Assembly: GCA_021787175.1 (NCBI GenBank)
Contig: JAJYMF010000078.1
Coordinates: 1 to 7,315 of the forward strand
DNA length: 7,315 nucleotides
Reading direction: 5' to 3'
Source: Pseudomonadota bacterium
Lineage (GTDB): Bacteria; Pseudomonadota; Gammaproteobacteria; Xanthomonadales; Rhodanobacteraceae
Below the pieces are notes generated by a model, which had not been told where the DNA came from, did no database searches, and saw only the letters and a list, made by a program, of their open reading frames with translations. Positions 1 through 5,549 of the stretch are shown here, piece by piece. Both the position numbers and the translations under genes were made by a program. Within the stretch, counting starts at the first letter, position 1; every line of letters starts with the position of its first letter.

Positions 1-589
1 GCGCGCGCGTCTGCGCCACCAGCAGCGCGTCATCCTGCGGCGAAAACCACACGCCGTCGTGCAGCGCCGGCGTGTGCGGCGGCGCCCAGCGCTGCGCCAG
101 CGCCAGCGTCTCCAGGGTGGGATCGCTCGGCAGCAGCGGCTCCAGCAGCGACGCCGCCGGCGAACCGAGATCGGCCAGCCGCTGCTCCAGCGCGGCGTGC
201 AGGGTGGCGGCATCGAGCGGCTGCGCGTCGAAGCGCGGCGTCAGCAGGTAGCGGTAGGGCAGCAGGGCCGGATCGAGCGTGGCCAGCACATCTTCGCCGC
301 CGTTGGCGACCAGCACGAACTGCGGATCGCGTGCCAGTGCCGCGACCAGGCCGCGGCTGAGGCGCGCCAGATCCGCGGGCGGCGCGCCGCGGATCGCCAG
401 CAGCAGCAGGCGCGAGCCCGGACCCTTGCCGATCTGGTCGAGCAGCAGGCGCTGCACCGGCGTGCGCGGCGGCGGCAGGAAGGCGCGCAGGTCGGTCTCG
501 ACGCGCAGGTGGGCGACGACGAACCCGCCCAGCGCCACCAGCGCGGCCAGCCACAGCGTCAGCAGCGTCCGGCGCGCGCGCGCGTTCAC
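1..589 (-). CDS. MMPL-family exporter of an aryl-polyene pigment cluster (N-terminal part, cut by window edge)
   Basis: The minus-strand frame is open from a GTG at 589 to the left edge, giving 196 residues without a stop. Residues 8-26 form one strong membrane helix preceded by arginines. A long soluble stretch follows (it includes VETDLRAFLPP and LLLLAIRGAPP), as in RND/MMPL transporters, where a large periplasmic loop follows helix 1. Predicted exporters of this family (COG4258 type) are standard members of aryl-polyene and xanthomonadin loci and are thought to move the lipid-linked pigment across the inner membrane. The GTG start overlaps the TGA of the LolA-like gene in a GTGA junction, which points to translational coupling; I see no convincing Shine-Dalgarno. 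The remaining helices lie outside the window. The family call rests on the N-terminus plus context. Confidence 0.8.
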   Translation of the reverse strand, partial: MNARARRTLLTLWLAALVALGGFVVAHLRVETDLRAFLPPPRTPVQRLLLDQIGKGPGSRLLLLAIRGAPPADLARLSRGLVAALARDPQFVLVANGGEDVLATLDPALLPYRYLLTPRFDAQPLDAATLHAALEQRLADLGSPAASLLEPLLPSDPTLETLALAQRWAPPHTPALHDGVWFSPQDDALLVAQTRA

Positions 590-1239
590 GGCGCGGGGCC
601 GCCGGCGCAGAGCGTCGCCAGTTCCGCCGGCGTCGGCGTGGCCGGCAGCGCGGTGGTCGCCAGCGCGCCGAGCAGGGTGAAGCTGGTGTCGCCGTTGCTC
701 TGATCCATGCGCAGACAGCGCAGACGGTGGCCGCTGCCGTCGACGCTGATGCCGGCCAGCCGCTGCGCCAGCGCGGCGTCGCGCGGCTTGAGTTCGAGCG
801 TCCACGCGCGGGCGTCGCCGGAGGTGCTGATGGTGAACGTGGTGCTCAGCAGCGCGGCGTCGCCGGACAGCAGCGCGCGAAAGCCGGTCAGCAGTCCCTT
901 CAATTCCGGTGCGCGGCCGAGATCGAAGGTCTGCGGCGGCTGCCCGGGACGCACGACGCGCACCTGATTGCCGGCGATGGTGGTGGTTTCGCGATAGGGC
1001 TCGGCGACGTCGCGTTCGAGCTTCGCGCCGCCCAGCCAGACCAGCGCGCCGTGCAGGATCAGCGGACGCGCCAGCACGCCGACGTAGCGCACCTCGGCGA
1101 ACGCGGTGCGCGCCGGCGCCGGCTGCGCCAGGCCGGCGATCAGCCGCTCAGGAGCCAGCGTGGCCGCGGGGGCCGGCGTCGGTGTGAGAAGCACCAGCAC
1201 CAGCCACGGCAGCATCCGCGTTCGCTTGCCAGAAGTCAT
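586..1239 (-). CDS. LolA-like periplasmic carrier protein (pigment cluster type)
   Basis: This 217-residue protein begins with a Sec signal peptide: positive n-region (K5, R6, R8), hydrophobic core at residues 10-18, and likely cleavage after APA (A25) or A26. The mature part resembles the LolA/LolB fold family (COG2834), with motifs such as YVGVLARPL, a proline-rich RPGQPPQTFDL strand and a late LRCLRMDQSNGDTSFTLL segment. LolA proteins carry lipoproteins through the periplasm. Copies in aryl-polyene loci are thought to help bring the pigment lipid to the outer membrane. I chose the ATG at 1239 because it supplies the charged n-region; an ATG at 1215 would give 209 residues and a weaker signal peptide. 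Neither has a clear Shine-Dalgarno. With the longer form the gene overlaps the upstream acyltransferase by 92 bp. It ends in a GTGA overlap with the exporter gene. Confidence 0.82.
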   Translation of the reverse strand: MTSGKRTRMLPWLVLVLLTPTPAPAATLAPERLIAGLAQPAPARTAFAEVRYVGVLARPLILHGALVWLGGAKLERDVAEPYRETTTIAGNQVRVVRPGQPPQTFDLGRAPELKGLLTGFRALLSGDAALLSTTFTISTSGDARAWTLELKPRDAALAQRLAGISVDGSGHRLRCLRMDQSNGDTSFTLLGALATTALPATPTPAELATLCAGGPAP

Positions 1240-2116
1240 AGAAGTTGAACCAGTTGCGGGGATAGGTGCGGGCGATGGTTTCGAGGCGCTCGGCAAACCG
1301 CGCCATGGCCGCATCCAGCACGGCGGCACGCTGCGCGCGCGGTATCTCGATGCGATCGGCGAAAGGCTCGAACAGCAGCCGGTAGCGGTTGCCGCCAAGA
1401 TACAGCCCGAAGCACAGCAGCACCGGCACATCGAGCGCCGCCGCCAGCAGCCAGGGCGAGGCCGGCAGCGGTGCCGGTGCGCCCAGGAACGGCGCCATGC
1501 GGGTCGCCTCGCCGCGCCGCGCGCGGTCGGCCAGCAGCGCCACCAGTGCGCCCTCGCGGGTGGCCTCGGCCAGCGCCAGCACGATCTCGGTCGAATCGCG
1601 CGAGGCATCGATCACGGCGGCGCCGACTTCCGGCGCCAGCGATTCCAGCAGCTCGGTCAATGCCGGCGTCTGCGCCTTGTCCAGCAGTACCCGCAGGCGG
1701 CCCTGCGGGAAGCGGCCGGCCAGCGCACGCAGCGCCTCGAAGCTGCCGACGTGCGCGCCCAGCAGCAGCACGCCGCGGCCCTGGGCGTGGAACGCCTCGA
1801 GCGCCTCCAGGCCCTCGACCTCGATGGCGAAGCCGCGCGTGCCGCGCGCCAGCAGGAACACGCGATCGAGCGTGGTCGCCGCGTAGGCGTGAAACTGCTG
1901 CATGACCTGCCAGGCGCTGGCCGGCCGGCCCTGCAGGCGCGCGTAGAACTGACGCGTGGCGCGCCGCTCGGCGCCGCGGCGGAAGAAGAAATACAGCGTG
2001 ACCGGATACAGGATCAGCCGCGCCGGCGGCCGGCCGAGGTACAGACCGATGCTGCGGATCAGCCACAGCGCAAAGCGCCCGCCGCCTTCGCGACGCCCCT
2101 GCCAGTGCGCGTTCAC
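1148..2116 (-). CDS. Lysophospholipid acyltransferase, LpxL/HtrB-like (pigment cluster type)
   Basis: This 322-residue protein is a member of the LPLAT superfamily related to the lipid A acyltransferases LpxL/HtrB. The catalytic HxxxxE motif is visible as HVGSFE (H122, E127). An N-terminal hydrophobic segment lies near residues 33-45 (LILYPVTLYFFF), and the family-typical end NWFNFYDFW is at 288-296. The usual role is acyl transfer from acyl-ACP to a lipid acceptor at the inner-membrane cytoplasmic face. In an aryl-polyene locus it probably attaches the polyene or a fatty acyl chain to the glycolipid or phospholipid anchor; this is inferred from context. The GTG start at 2116 overlaps the dehydratase stop (GTGA) and has a GGAG eight bases upstream. 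The open frame extends further upstream, but that would run through the dehydratase gene. The last 26 residues past the DFW motif look unconserved and overlap the LolA-like signal peptide region. Confidence 0.87.
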   Translation of the reverse strand: MNAHWQGRREGGGRFALWLIRSIGLYLGRPPARLILYPVTLYFFFRRGAERRATRQFYARLQGRPASAWQVMQQFHAYAATTLDRVFLLARGTRGFAIEVEGLEALEAFHAQGRGVLLLGAHVGSFEALRALAGRFPQGRLRVLLDKAQTPALTELLESLAPEVGAAVIDASRDSTEIVLALAEATREGALVALLADRARRGEATRMAPFLGAPAPLPASPWLLAAALDVPVLLCFGLYLGGNRYRLLFEPFADRIEIPRAQRAAVLDAAMARFAERLETIARTYPRNWFNFYDFWQANADAAVAGAGASHTDAGPRGHAGS

Positions 2117-2409
2117 GGCGCCGGCTCCAGCAGGCCGCGTGCGATCGGGGTGTCGCCCTGCAGGATCGCGAAGCGCACCCGCACGCCGTCCGCGCGCAGC
2201 TCGATCGTGGCCGCGGCGCCCGGCTGCAGCGGCGCCAGGAACTTGGCCTCGATCACGCCGGCCACGGCGGCGCCGCGCCACGCCCGCAGCGCGCGCGCGG
2301 CCTCCTCCAGCAGCAGCACGCCCGGTACCCGCGGCTGGCCGGGGAAGTGTCCGGGCAGGGCCGGGTGTGCATGCGGCACCGAAAAATCCGCGCGATGGAC
2401 TTCGCTCAT
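2113..2409 (-). CDS. Short hot-dog 3-hydroxyacyl-ACP dehydratase (FabZ/FabA-like)
   Basis: This 98-residue protein carries the signature LPGHFPGQPRVPGVLLLEE. The catalytic pair is present as H21 and E35, 14 residues apart, the same spacing as in FabZ. It should remove water from 3-hydroxyacyl-ACP intermediates during polyene extension. It is clearly shorter than housekeeping FabZ (about 150 residues), which fits the small dehydratases found in aryl-polyene type II PKS loci; these may act as partners of a second dehydratase. The ATG at 2409 overlaps the preceding TGA (ATGA) and has an AGAGG five bases upstream, so the start is well supported. The frame is open upstream without a better start. 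The gene ends PAP-stop in a GTGA overlap with the acyltransferase. Confidence 0.85.
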   Translation of the reverse strand: MSEVHRADFSVPHAHPALPGHFPGQPRVPGVLLLEEAARALRAWRGAAVAGVIEAKFLAPLQPGAAATIELRADGVRVRFAILQGDTPIARGLLEPAP

Positions 2410-3098
2410 GCGCGCCTCTTCAAATCCGGCCAGTGCACGGCCAGCGTGCGCGCAAAGGCCACAAGGCCGCGGCGCGGCGCCTGCGGCAGCAGCCACCGGC
2501 GCAGGGCATATTCCAGCACGAAGGCGGCGCCCAGCACGGCATAGGCAATGGCGTTGCTCCACAGGCTCCACCAGGCGCGCGGCAGCGGCCACGGCGCCGC
2601 CATGCCAGCCATGGCCAGCAGTCCATCCGGCACCGCCAGCAGTGCCAGCAGCAGCGCGATCGCGGCCAGCGCCGCCAGCAGCAGCGTCCAGGCCGCGGTT
2701 ACCGTGCGCGTGTAGCGCACCGTGGCCGCATCGGTCAGCGCGGCGTCGCCGTCGCTGATGCGCACGAAGCGCGCCACCAGGGGTTCGCGACCGCGGCGCA
2801 GGCTGGCGCCGAACAGCGCGGCGACCAGCGCCGGCAGCAGTACCGGCAGCAATTCCATCGGCAGCGCGGCCAGACCCAGCGCCCGCAGCGCCAGCAGGCC
2901 CAGTACCAGCGCCAGCCACAGCAGCGCGCTGCGCCCGCGAGCTCGCGAAAGTCCCGGCAACAGCAGCAGGCTGCCCAGCACCAGCGGCGGCAGCAGGGCC
3001 ACGCGCGGGTCGGCACTGACGGTCGCCCAATGCGTGCTCAGCGGCCAGGCCAGGATCAGCGCACCCGCCAGTACGGCACGCGCGCGGGCGGCGTTCAC
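2406..3098 (-). CDS. Six-helix inner-membrane protein, COG4648 type, of the pigment cluster
   Basis: This 230-residue integral membrane protein has predicted helices near residues 7-23, 33-50, 58-76, 82-99, 135-156 and 176-200. A cytoplasmic-looking loop at 100-134 holds FVRISDGD and RYTRTVTAAW, and the C-terminus is basic. This pattern, with YTRxVTxAW leading into helix 5, matches the uncharacterised COG4648 proteins found between the carrier protein and dehydratase genes of aryl-polyene and xanthomonadin loci. The biochemical role is not known to me; a place in membrane assembly of the pathway or lipid linkage is a guess. The GTG start at 3098 forms a GTGA overlap with the acyl carrier protein stop, and no Shine-Dalgarno is evident, so translation probably depends on coupling. 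The end overlaps the dehydratase start by four bases (ATGA). Confidence 0.8.
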   Translation of the reverse strand: MNAARARAVLAGALILAWPLSTHWATVSADPRVALLPPLVLGSLLLLPGLSRARGRSALLWLALVLGLLALRALGLAALPMELLPVLLPALVAALFGASLRRGREPLVARFVRISDGDAALTDAATVRYTRTVTAAWTLLLAALAAIALLLALLAVPDGLLAMAGMAAPWPLPRAWWSLWSNAIAYAVLGAAFVLEYALRRWLLPQAPRRGLVAFARTLAVHWPDLKRRA

Positions 3099-3373
3099 GC
3101 CACGGAGACGCTGCGCTGCTGCTCGATGTGCGCGGCCAGCGCGGCCAGGCTGCCGAAGATGCGGCGGTTGTCCGGGTGGTCGGAGCGCAGCTGGAAGCCG
3201 TAGCGCTTGGAAACGGCGAGCGCGATTTCGAGGGCGTCGATCGAATCCAGCCCCAGCGCGCCGCCGAACAGCGGGGCATCCGGTGCGATCGCCTCGGCGG
3301 CGACGCCTTCAAGGTTGAGACTGGTGACGATCAGCTCGGCAAGCTCGCGCTCGGCGGACGTCTGTGCGCTCAT
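3095..3373 (-). CDS. Acyl carrier protein of the pigment type II PKS
   Basis: This 92-residue acyl carrier protein has the phosphopantetheine attachment motif GLDSIDALEI, with the modified serine at S44. It is acidic around helix 2 and has the usual closing segment (RIFGSLAALAAHIEQ). It would carry the aryl starter or growing polyene chain. By analogy with XanC of Xanthomonas, which accepts 3-hydroxybenzoate, it may be the starter carrier, but aryl-polyene loci usually hold two carrier proteins and this sequence alone does not decide which this is. The ATG at 3373 has a GGAG ten bases upstream. It is the first gene of the visible minus-strand operon and faces the chorismatase gene across a short divergent promoter region. 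Its stop overlaps the GTG of the membrane protein gene. Confidence 0.9.
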   Translation of the reverse strand: MSAQTSAERELAELIVTSLNLEGVAAEAIAPDAPLFGGALGLDSIDALEIALAVSKRYGFQLRSDHPDNRRIFGSLAALAAHIEQQRSVSVA

Positions 3374-3430
3374 CGCGGGGCAACTCCATTGTCCTTGCGT
3401 GCCGCTCCACTGCGGCCCGCATCGCGCGCC

Positions 3431-3439
3431 ATTGTAACA
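3431..3439 (-). promoter_or_regulatory. Extended -10 promoter candidate for the pigment operon
   Basis: On the minus strand the bases read TGTTACAAT, that is a TGn element followed by TACAAT (five of six matches to the sigma-70 -10 consensus). It lies in a small AT-rich island inside otherwise very GC-rich DNA. No good -35 hexamer is seen at 16-18 bases, as is common for extended -10 promoters. A start near 3424 would leave a leader of about 50 bases before the carrier protein ATG at 3373. On the plus strand the same island holds TAACAT (3435-3440, four of six matches), a weak -10 candidate for the chorismatase gene. This is a prediction from sequence only. Confidence 0.45.
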
Positions 3440-3448
3440 TTGTGGTTT

Positions 3449-4501
3449 GTGCAGCCTGTACCGCCGGTGATCGACGTTTCGTTGCCCTCGTCCCGCCCCG
3501 CCGCAGCCGCCCTGGTGCCGCTGCGGGTGCGCTATGCCGCCGCGGTGCCGCCGGCCCTGTTGGCCGCGCCCGGCACGCTGGCCGTGCTCGGCTTTGGCGC
3601 GGTGGCGGCAGAGTCGGAGGATCCGCGCTGGCTGCGGCTGCCATTGATGCCGCTGATGCCGCTGGACGCAGCGGCCGTCGCCGAGGTCTGGCAGATCGAT
3701 GCCGCGGTGGAGCACGGGCGGGCCGGCACGGTCCGCTATGCCGCCGGCGGCGGCTGGCTGTTCGGCGCGATCGAGCTCGACGAGGCCGCGCACGGCGGAC
3801 TCGAGCGCGCGGCCGTGGCGGCGTATCGCGCGCTGGCCGCGTTCAGCGCCGCACGCGCCGAGTGCCATGTGCTGCGCATCTGGAATTATTTCGGCGCGAT
3901 CAATCGGGGCAGCGGCGACGCCGAGCGCTACAAGCGCTTCTGCGCCGGCCGCGCGCTGGGCATGGGCACGGGCCAGGTGTTCGCCGACGGCTATCCCGCC
4001 GCCACCGCGATCGGCGTGCCGGGTGCGCCGGACCGGCTGCAGCTTTACTGGCTGGCTGCGACGGCGGCGGGCACGCGAGTGGAAAATCCGCGCCAGCTGA
4101 GCGCCTGGCGCTATCCGCGCGCCTACGGTCCGACGCCGCCCAGTTTCGCCCGCGGCATGCGCCTGCCGGGCGGTACCGGACTGGCCATCTCGGGTACGGC
4201 CGCCATCGTCGGCCACGCCTCGCAGGCGGCCGGCGACCTCGACGCGCAACTGACCGAGACCTTCGCCAACCTCGATGTCCTGCTGACGGCGGCCGGCGTG
4301 GACGGCGGCTTCGACGCGCGCTCGCCGCTGAAGGTGTATCTGCGCGACCCGGCGCAGGCCGGGCACGTCGCCGACTTTCTCGCCGCGCGCCTGCCGCCGG
4401 CGGTGCCGCGTCTGCTGCTGGCCGGCGACGTCTGCCGCGCCGAGCTGGCGGTCGAGATCGACGGCTGGCGGTTTCCCCAAGCCATGGATGGCGCCCTCTG
4501 A
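3449..4501 (+). CDS. xanB2: Chorismatase, 3-hydroxybenzoate-forming (XanB2/Hyg5/FkbO family)
   Basis: This 350-residue protein matches the chorismatase family, which hydrolyses chorismate with loss of pyruvate. Family features are RIWNYFGAINRG (from residue 144), the following DAERYKRFCAGRALGMG, and near the C-terminus GDVCRAELAVEIDG with C329 and E336. In this family the C-terminal glutamate is catalytic, and a cysteine in this segment goes with hydroxybenzoate-forming members such as Hyg5 and XanB2. I infer 3-hydroxybenzoate (possibly also 4-hydroxybenzoate) as the product, used as the pigment's aryl starter. The gene is divergent from the carrier protein gene. The start is uncertain: no in-frame ATG occurs before residue 67 (nt 3647), so a GTG at 3449 or 3467, or a TTG at 3440, must be used, and none has a clear Shine-Dalgarno. 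I chose 3449. FkbO-type dihydrodiol formation is the main alternative function. Confidence 0.87.
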   Translation: MQPVPPVIDVSLPSSRPAAAALVPLRVRYAAAVPPALLAAPGTLAVLGFGAVAAESEDPRWLRLPLMPLMPLDAAAVAEVWQIDAAVEHGRAGTVRYAAGGGWLFGAIELDEAAHGGLERAAVAAYRALAAFSAARAECHVLRIWNYFGAINRGSGDAERYKRFCAGRALGMGTGQVFADGYPAATAIGVPGAPDRLQLYWLAATAAGTRVENPRQLSAWRYPRAYGPTPPSFARGMRLPGGTGLAISGTAAIVGHASQAAGDLDAQLTETFANLDVLLTAAGVDGGFDARSPLKVYLRDPAQAGHVADFLAARLPPAVPRLLLAGDVCRAELAVEIDGWRFPQAMDGAL

Positions 4502-4530
4502 TACCCCGTTGCGTTCAATCGATACGATGG

Positions 4531-4565
4531 GTAGCCCGGATTCCGCTGCGCTGCATCCGGGCTAC
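4531..4565 (+). terminator. REP-like perfect inverted repeat, probable terminator of the chorismatase gene
   Basis: Perfect 11-bp arms, GTAGCCCGGAT and ATCCGGGCTAC, flank a 13-base loop, 30 bases after the chorismatase stop. On the plus strand the hairpin is followed by GCGGTTTTCGC, a short T run six bases past the stem, so it could end chorismatase transcription. The sequence resembles the GTAGCCCGGAT repeats scattered between genes in many high-GC gammaproteobacteria, often described as REP-like or mobile small repeats. That resemblance is from memory. No T run follows on the minus strand. Confidence 0.6.
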
Positions 4566-4598
4566 GCGGTTTTCGCATCTTGATCGCGAACCGGTATG

Positions 4599-4643
4599 AC
4601 AAGTCCAGAACCTGCCCCTGACTTGATCCGGGGATGGACTTGT
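4599..4643. repeat. Composite inverted repeat between convergent genes
   Basis: Arms ACAAGTCCA (4599-4607) and TGGACTTGT (4635-4643) match perfectly. An inner CCCC/GGGG pair (4615-4618 with 4630-4633) closes an 11-base loop, leaving an asymmetric bulge of seven bases against one. GACTTGATC and GACTTGTTC (4620 and 4637) also form an imperfect direct repeat. It lies just downstream of the lipoprotein stop on the minus strand, but no T run follows, so a classical intrinsic terminator is unlikely. It may be a decayed intergenic repeat element. The rest of the 4502-4654 gap shows only the other hairpin and no coding sequence. Confidence 0.5.
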
Positions 4644-4654
4644 TCAGAGGTTCC

Positions 4655-5440
4655 TTAAAACATGCCGCGCGCGCAGCCGCGGAAGGTCGCGCCGGTGATT
4701 TCCAGCATGGCGCGCCAGGGATAGTGATTGGCGCCCAGCGTGCAGGCCCCGGGCGTGAGTATCAGGCTCACCCAGCCGTGGTTGGCGGTGAAGATCAGCG
4801 CGCCGTTGGCCAGCCGCTTGCGGGTGACATCACGGTATTGCCGCTCCACCGCCTTGTCGTCGAGATTGGCCCGCAATTGCCGTTGCGCGCCGTGGCCCAG
4901 GATCGCCGCACGCCAGCGACTGGGCCGCACGCCCTGTGCAACGAACATCTCCGTCATGTCGTTGGCGGCGGCGCTGGGCGGAGTCTTGACGGAAGCCGCA
5001 GGGGCGGCGGGCTGCTGCAGAGACAGCGCCAGCGGCGAGGCCGCGCTGGCGGCGTCGAGCGCCAGCGGCGCGGGCAGCGTCCACAGCACACGCCCGGCGG
5101 CATCCACGATGCGGGCTTGCAGAAGATAACGCTGCCCGGGCTGAAGGGTGCCCGGCTTCAGCCAGAGCCCGAAGGCATACGGGGTCTTTCGTGCGGGTGC
5201 CTCCGACTGTGCCAGCAGGTGATTGCCCGCGAGGCTGGCGGACAGCAGGGTCACTTCGGCCTGTGCGCCCTGCGGCAGCGGCTGGACATCGGGCCAGAGC
5301 AGGCTGCCCGCGACGATCTGGCCCTGGGATTCGGCCGCCGGCAGGACCACGACTTTGGGCGCGGGGGTCGTGCACGCGGTCAGGGTCAGTGCGACGACCA
5401 GGATGGCCCAGTGACCAATGCCGATCTGTCCCGTGCGCAT
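4655..5440 (-). CDS. Lipoprotein with YbaY-like domain and a second conserved C-terminal domain
   Basis: This 261-residue protein starts with a lipoprotein signal peptide: helix at residues 11-22 and lipobox LTAC with the lipidated cysteine at C23. The +2 residue is threonine rather than aspartate, so outer-membrane sorting is likely. Residues 40-122 look like the YbaY/YscW-type beta domain (GSLLWPD, LPQGAQAEVTLL, YAFGLWLKP, RYLLQARIVDAAGRVLW). A low-complexity Ala/Pro linker follows at 123-160. The C-terminal domain (about 164-259) has FVAQGVRPSRWRAAILG, ILTPGACTLGANHYPWRA and an ending GCA; this recalls COG3650-type lipoprotein domains, and C233 and C256 could form a disulfide. The function is unknown. 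The start at 5440 is well supported by AGGGGGT (5447-5453) seven to eight bases upstream. It converges with the chorismatase gene and is preceded by the M16 gene's terminator, so it is probably transcribed on its own, though no promoter is obvious in the short gap. Confidence 0.75.
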   Translation of the reverse strand: MRTGQIGIGHWAILVVALTLTACTTPAPKVVVLPAAESQGQIVAGSLLWPDVQPLPQGAQAEVTLLSASLAGNHLLAQSEAPARKTPYAFGLWLKPGTLQPGQRYLLQARIVDAAGRVLWTLPAPLALDAASAASPLALSLQQPAAPAASVKTPPSAAANDMTEMFVAQGVRPSRWRAAILGHGAQRQLRANLDDKAVERQYRDVTRKRLANGALIFTANHGWVSLILTPGACTLGANHYPWRAMLEITGATFRGCARGMF

Positions 5441-5495
5441 ATCAAGACCCCCTGTGGTCTGTCATGCCGGCACCGGCGGGCATCATCGGCCCAAA

Positions 5496-5524
5496 ACGAA
5501 GGCCGGCACAAGGCCGGCCTTCGT
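5496..5524 (-). terminator. Intrinsic terminator of the M16 peptidase gene
   Basis: A 12-bp perfect stem (ACGAAGGCCGGC with its complement) encloses a five-base loop. Read on the minus strand it is followed directly by TTTT and lies 25 bases after the M16 gene's stop. The other strand has no T run, so it acts for minus-strand transcription. It isolates the lipoprotein gene from the peptidase gene upstream of it. Confidence 0.85.
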
Positions 5525-5549
5525 CGCTGCCATCACGCGGCATCGAGGG

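Noticed and set aside
30..554. Minus-strand 174-codon frame inside the exporter gene
   Set aside because: It is Ala/Arg/Gly-rich with no recognisable motif, while the other minus-strand frame gives a membrane helix and MMPL-like sequence.
572..584. Alternating GC run that could adopt Z-DNA form at the exporter start
   Set aside because: It is 13 bases, encodes the Ala-Arg repeats at the N-terminus, and similar short runs occur throughout this composition.
1240..1608. Upstream extension of the LolA-like frame
   Set aside because: The extension lies in the acyltransferase coding region, has no domain similarity and would bury the signal peptide in the middle of the protein.
1106..2758. Plus-strand open frame of 550 codons running antisense to the acyltransferase, dehydratase and membrane protein genes
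   Set aside because: Its translation is Arg/Gln/Ala-rich low complexity with no domain, and it covers clear genes on the other strand. Long antisense frames are expected at this G+C.
3641..3664. Short direct repeat coding for consecutive Leu-Met-Pro units in the chorismatase
   Set aside because: Two to three copies of a six- to nine-base unit inside a normal coding region; not a repeat element.
3374..4480. Minus-strand open frame running antisense through the chorismatase gene as an upstream extension of the carrier protein
   Set aside because: Only the last 92 residues resemble a known protein. The part opposite the chorismatase is compositional noise, and a good ATG with ribosome site exists at 3373.
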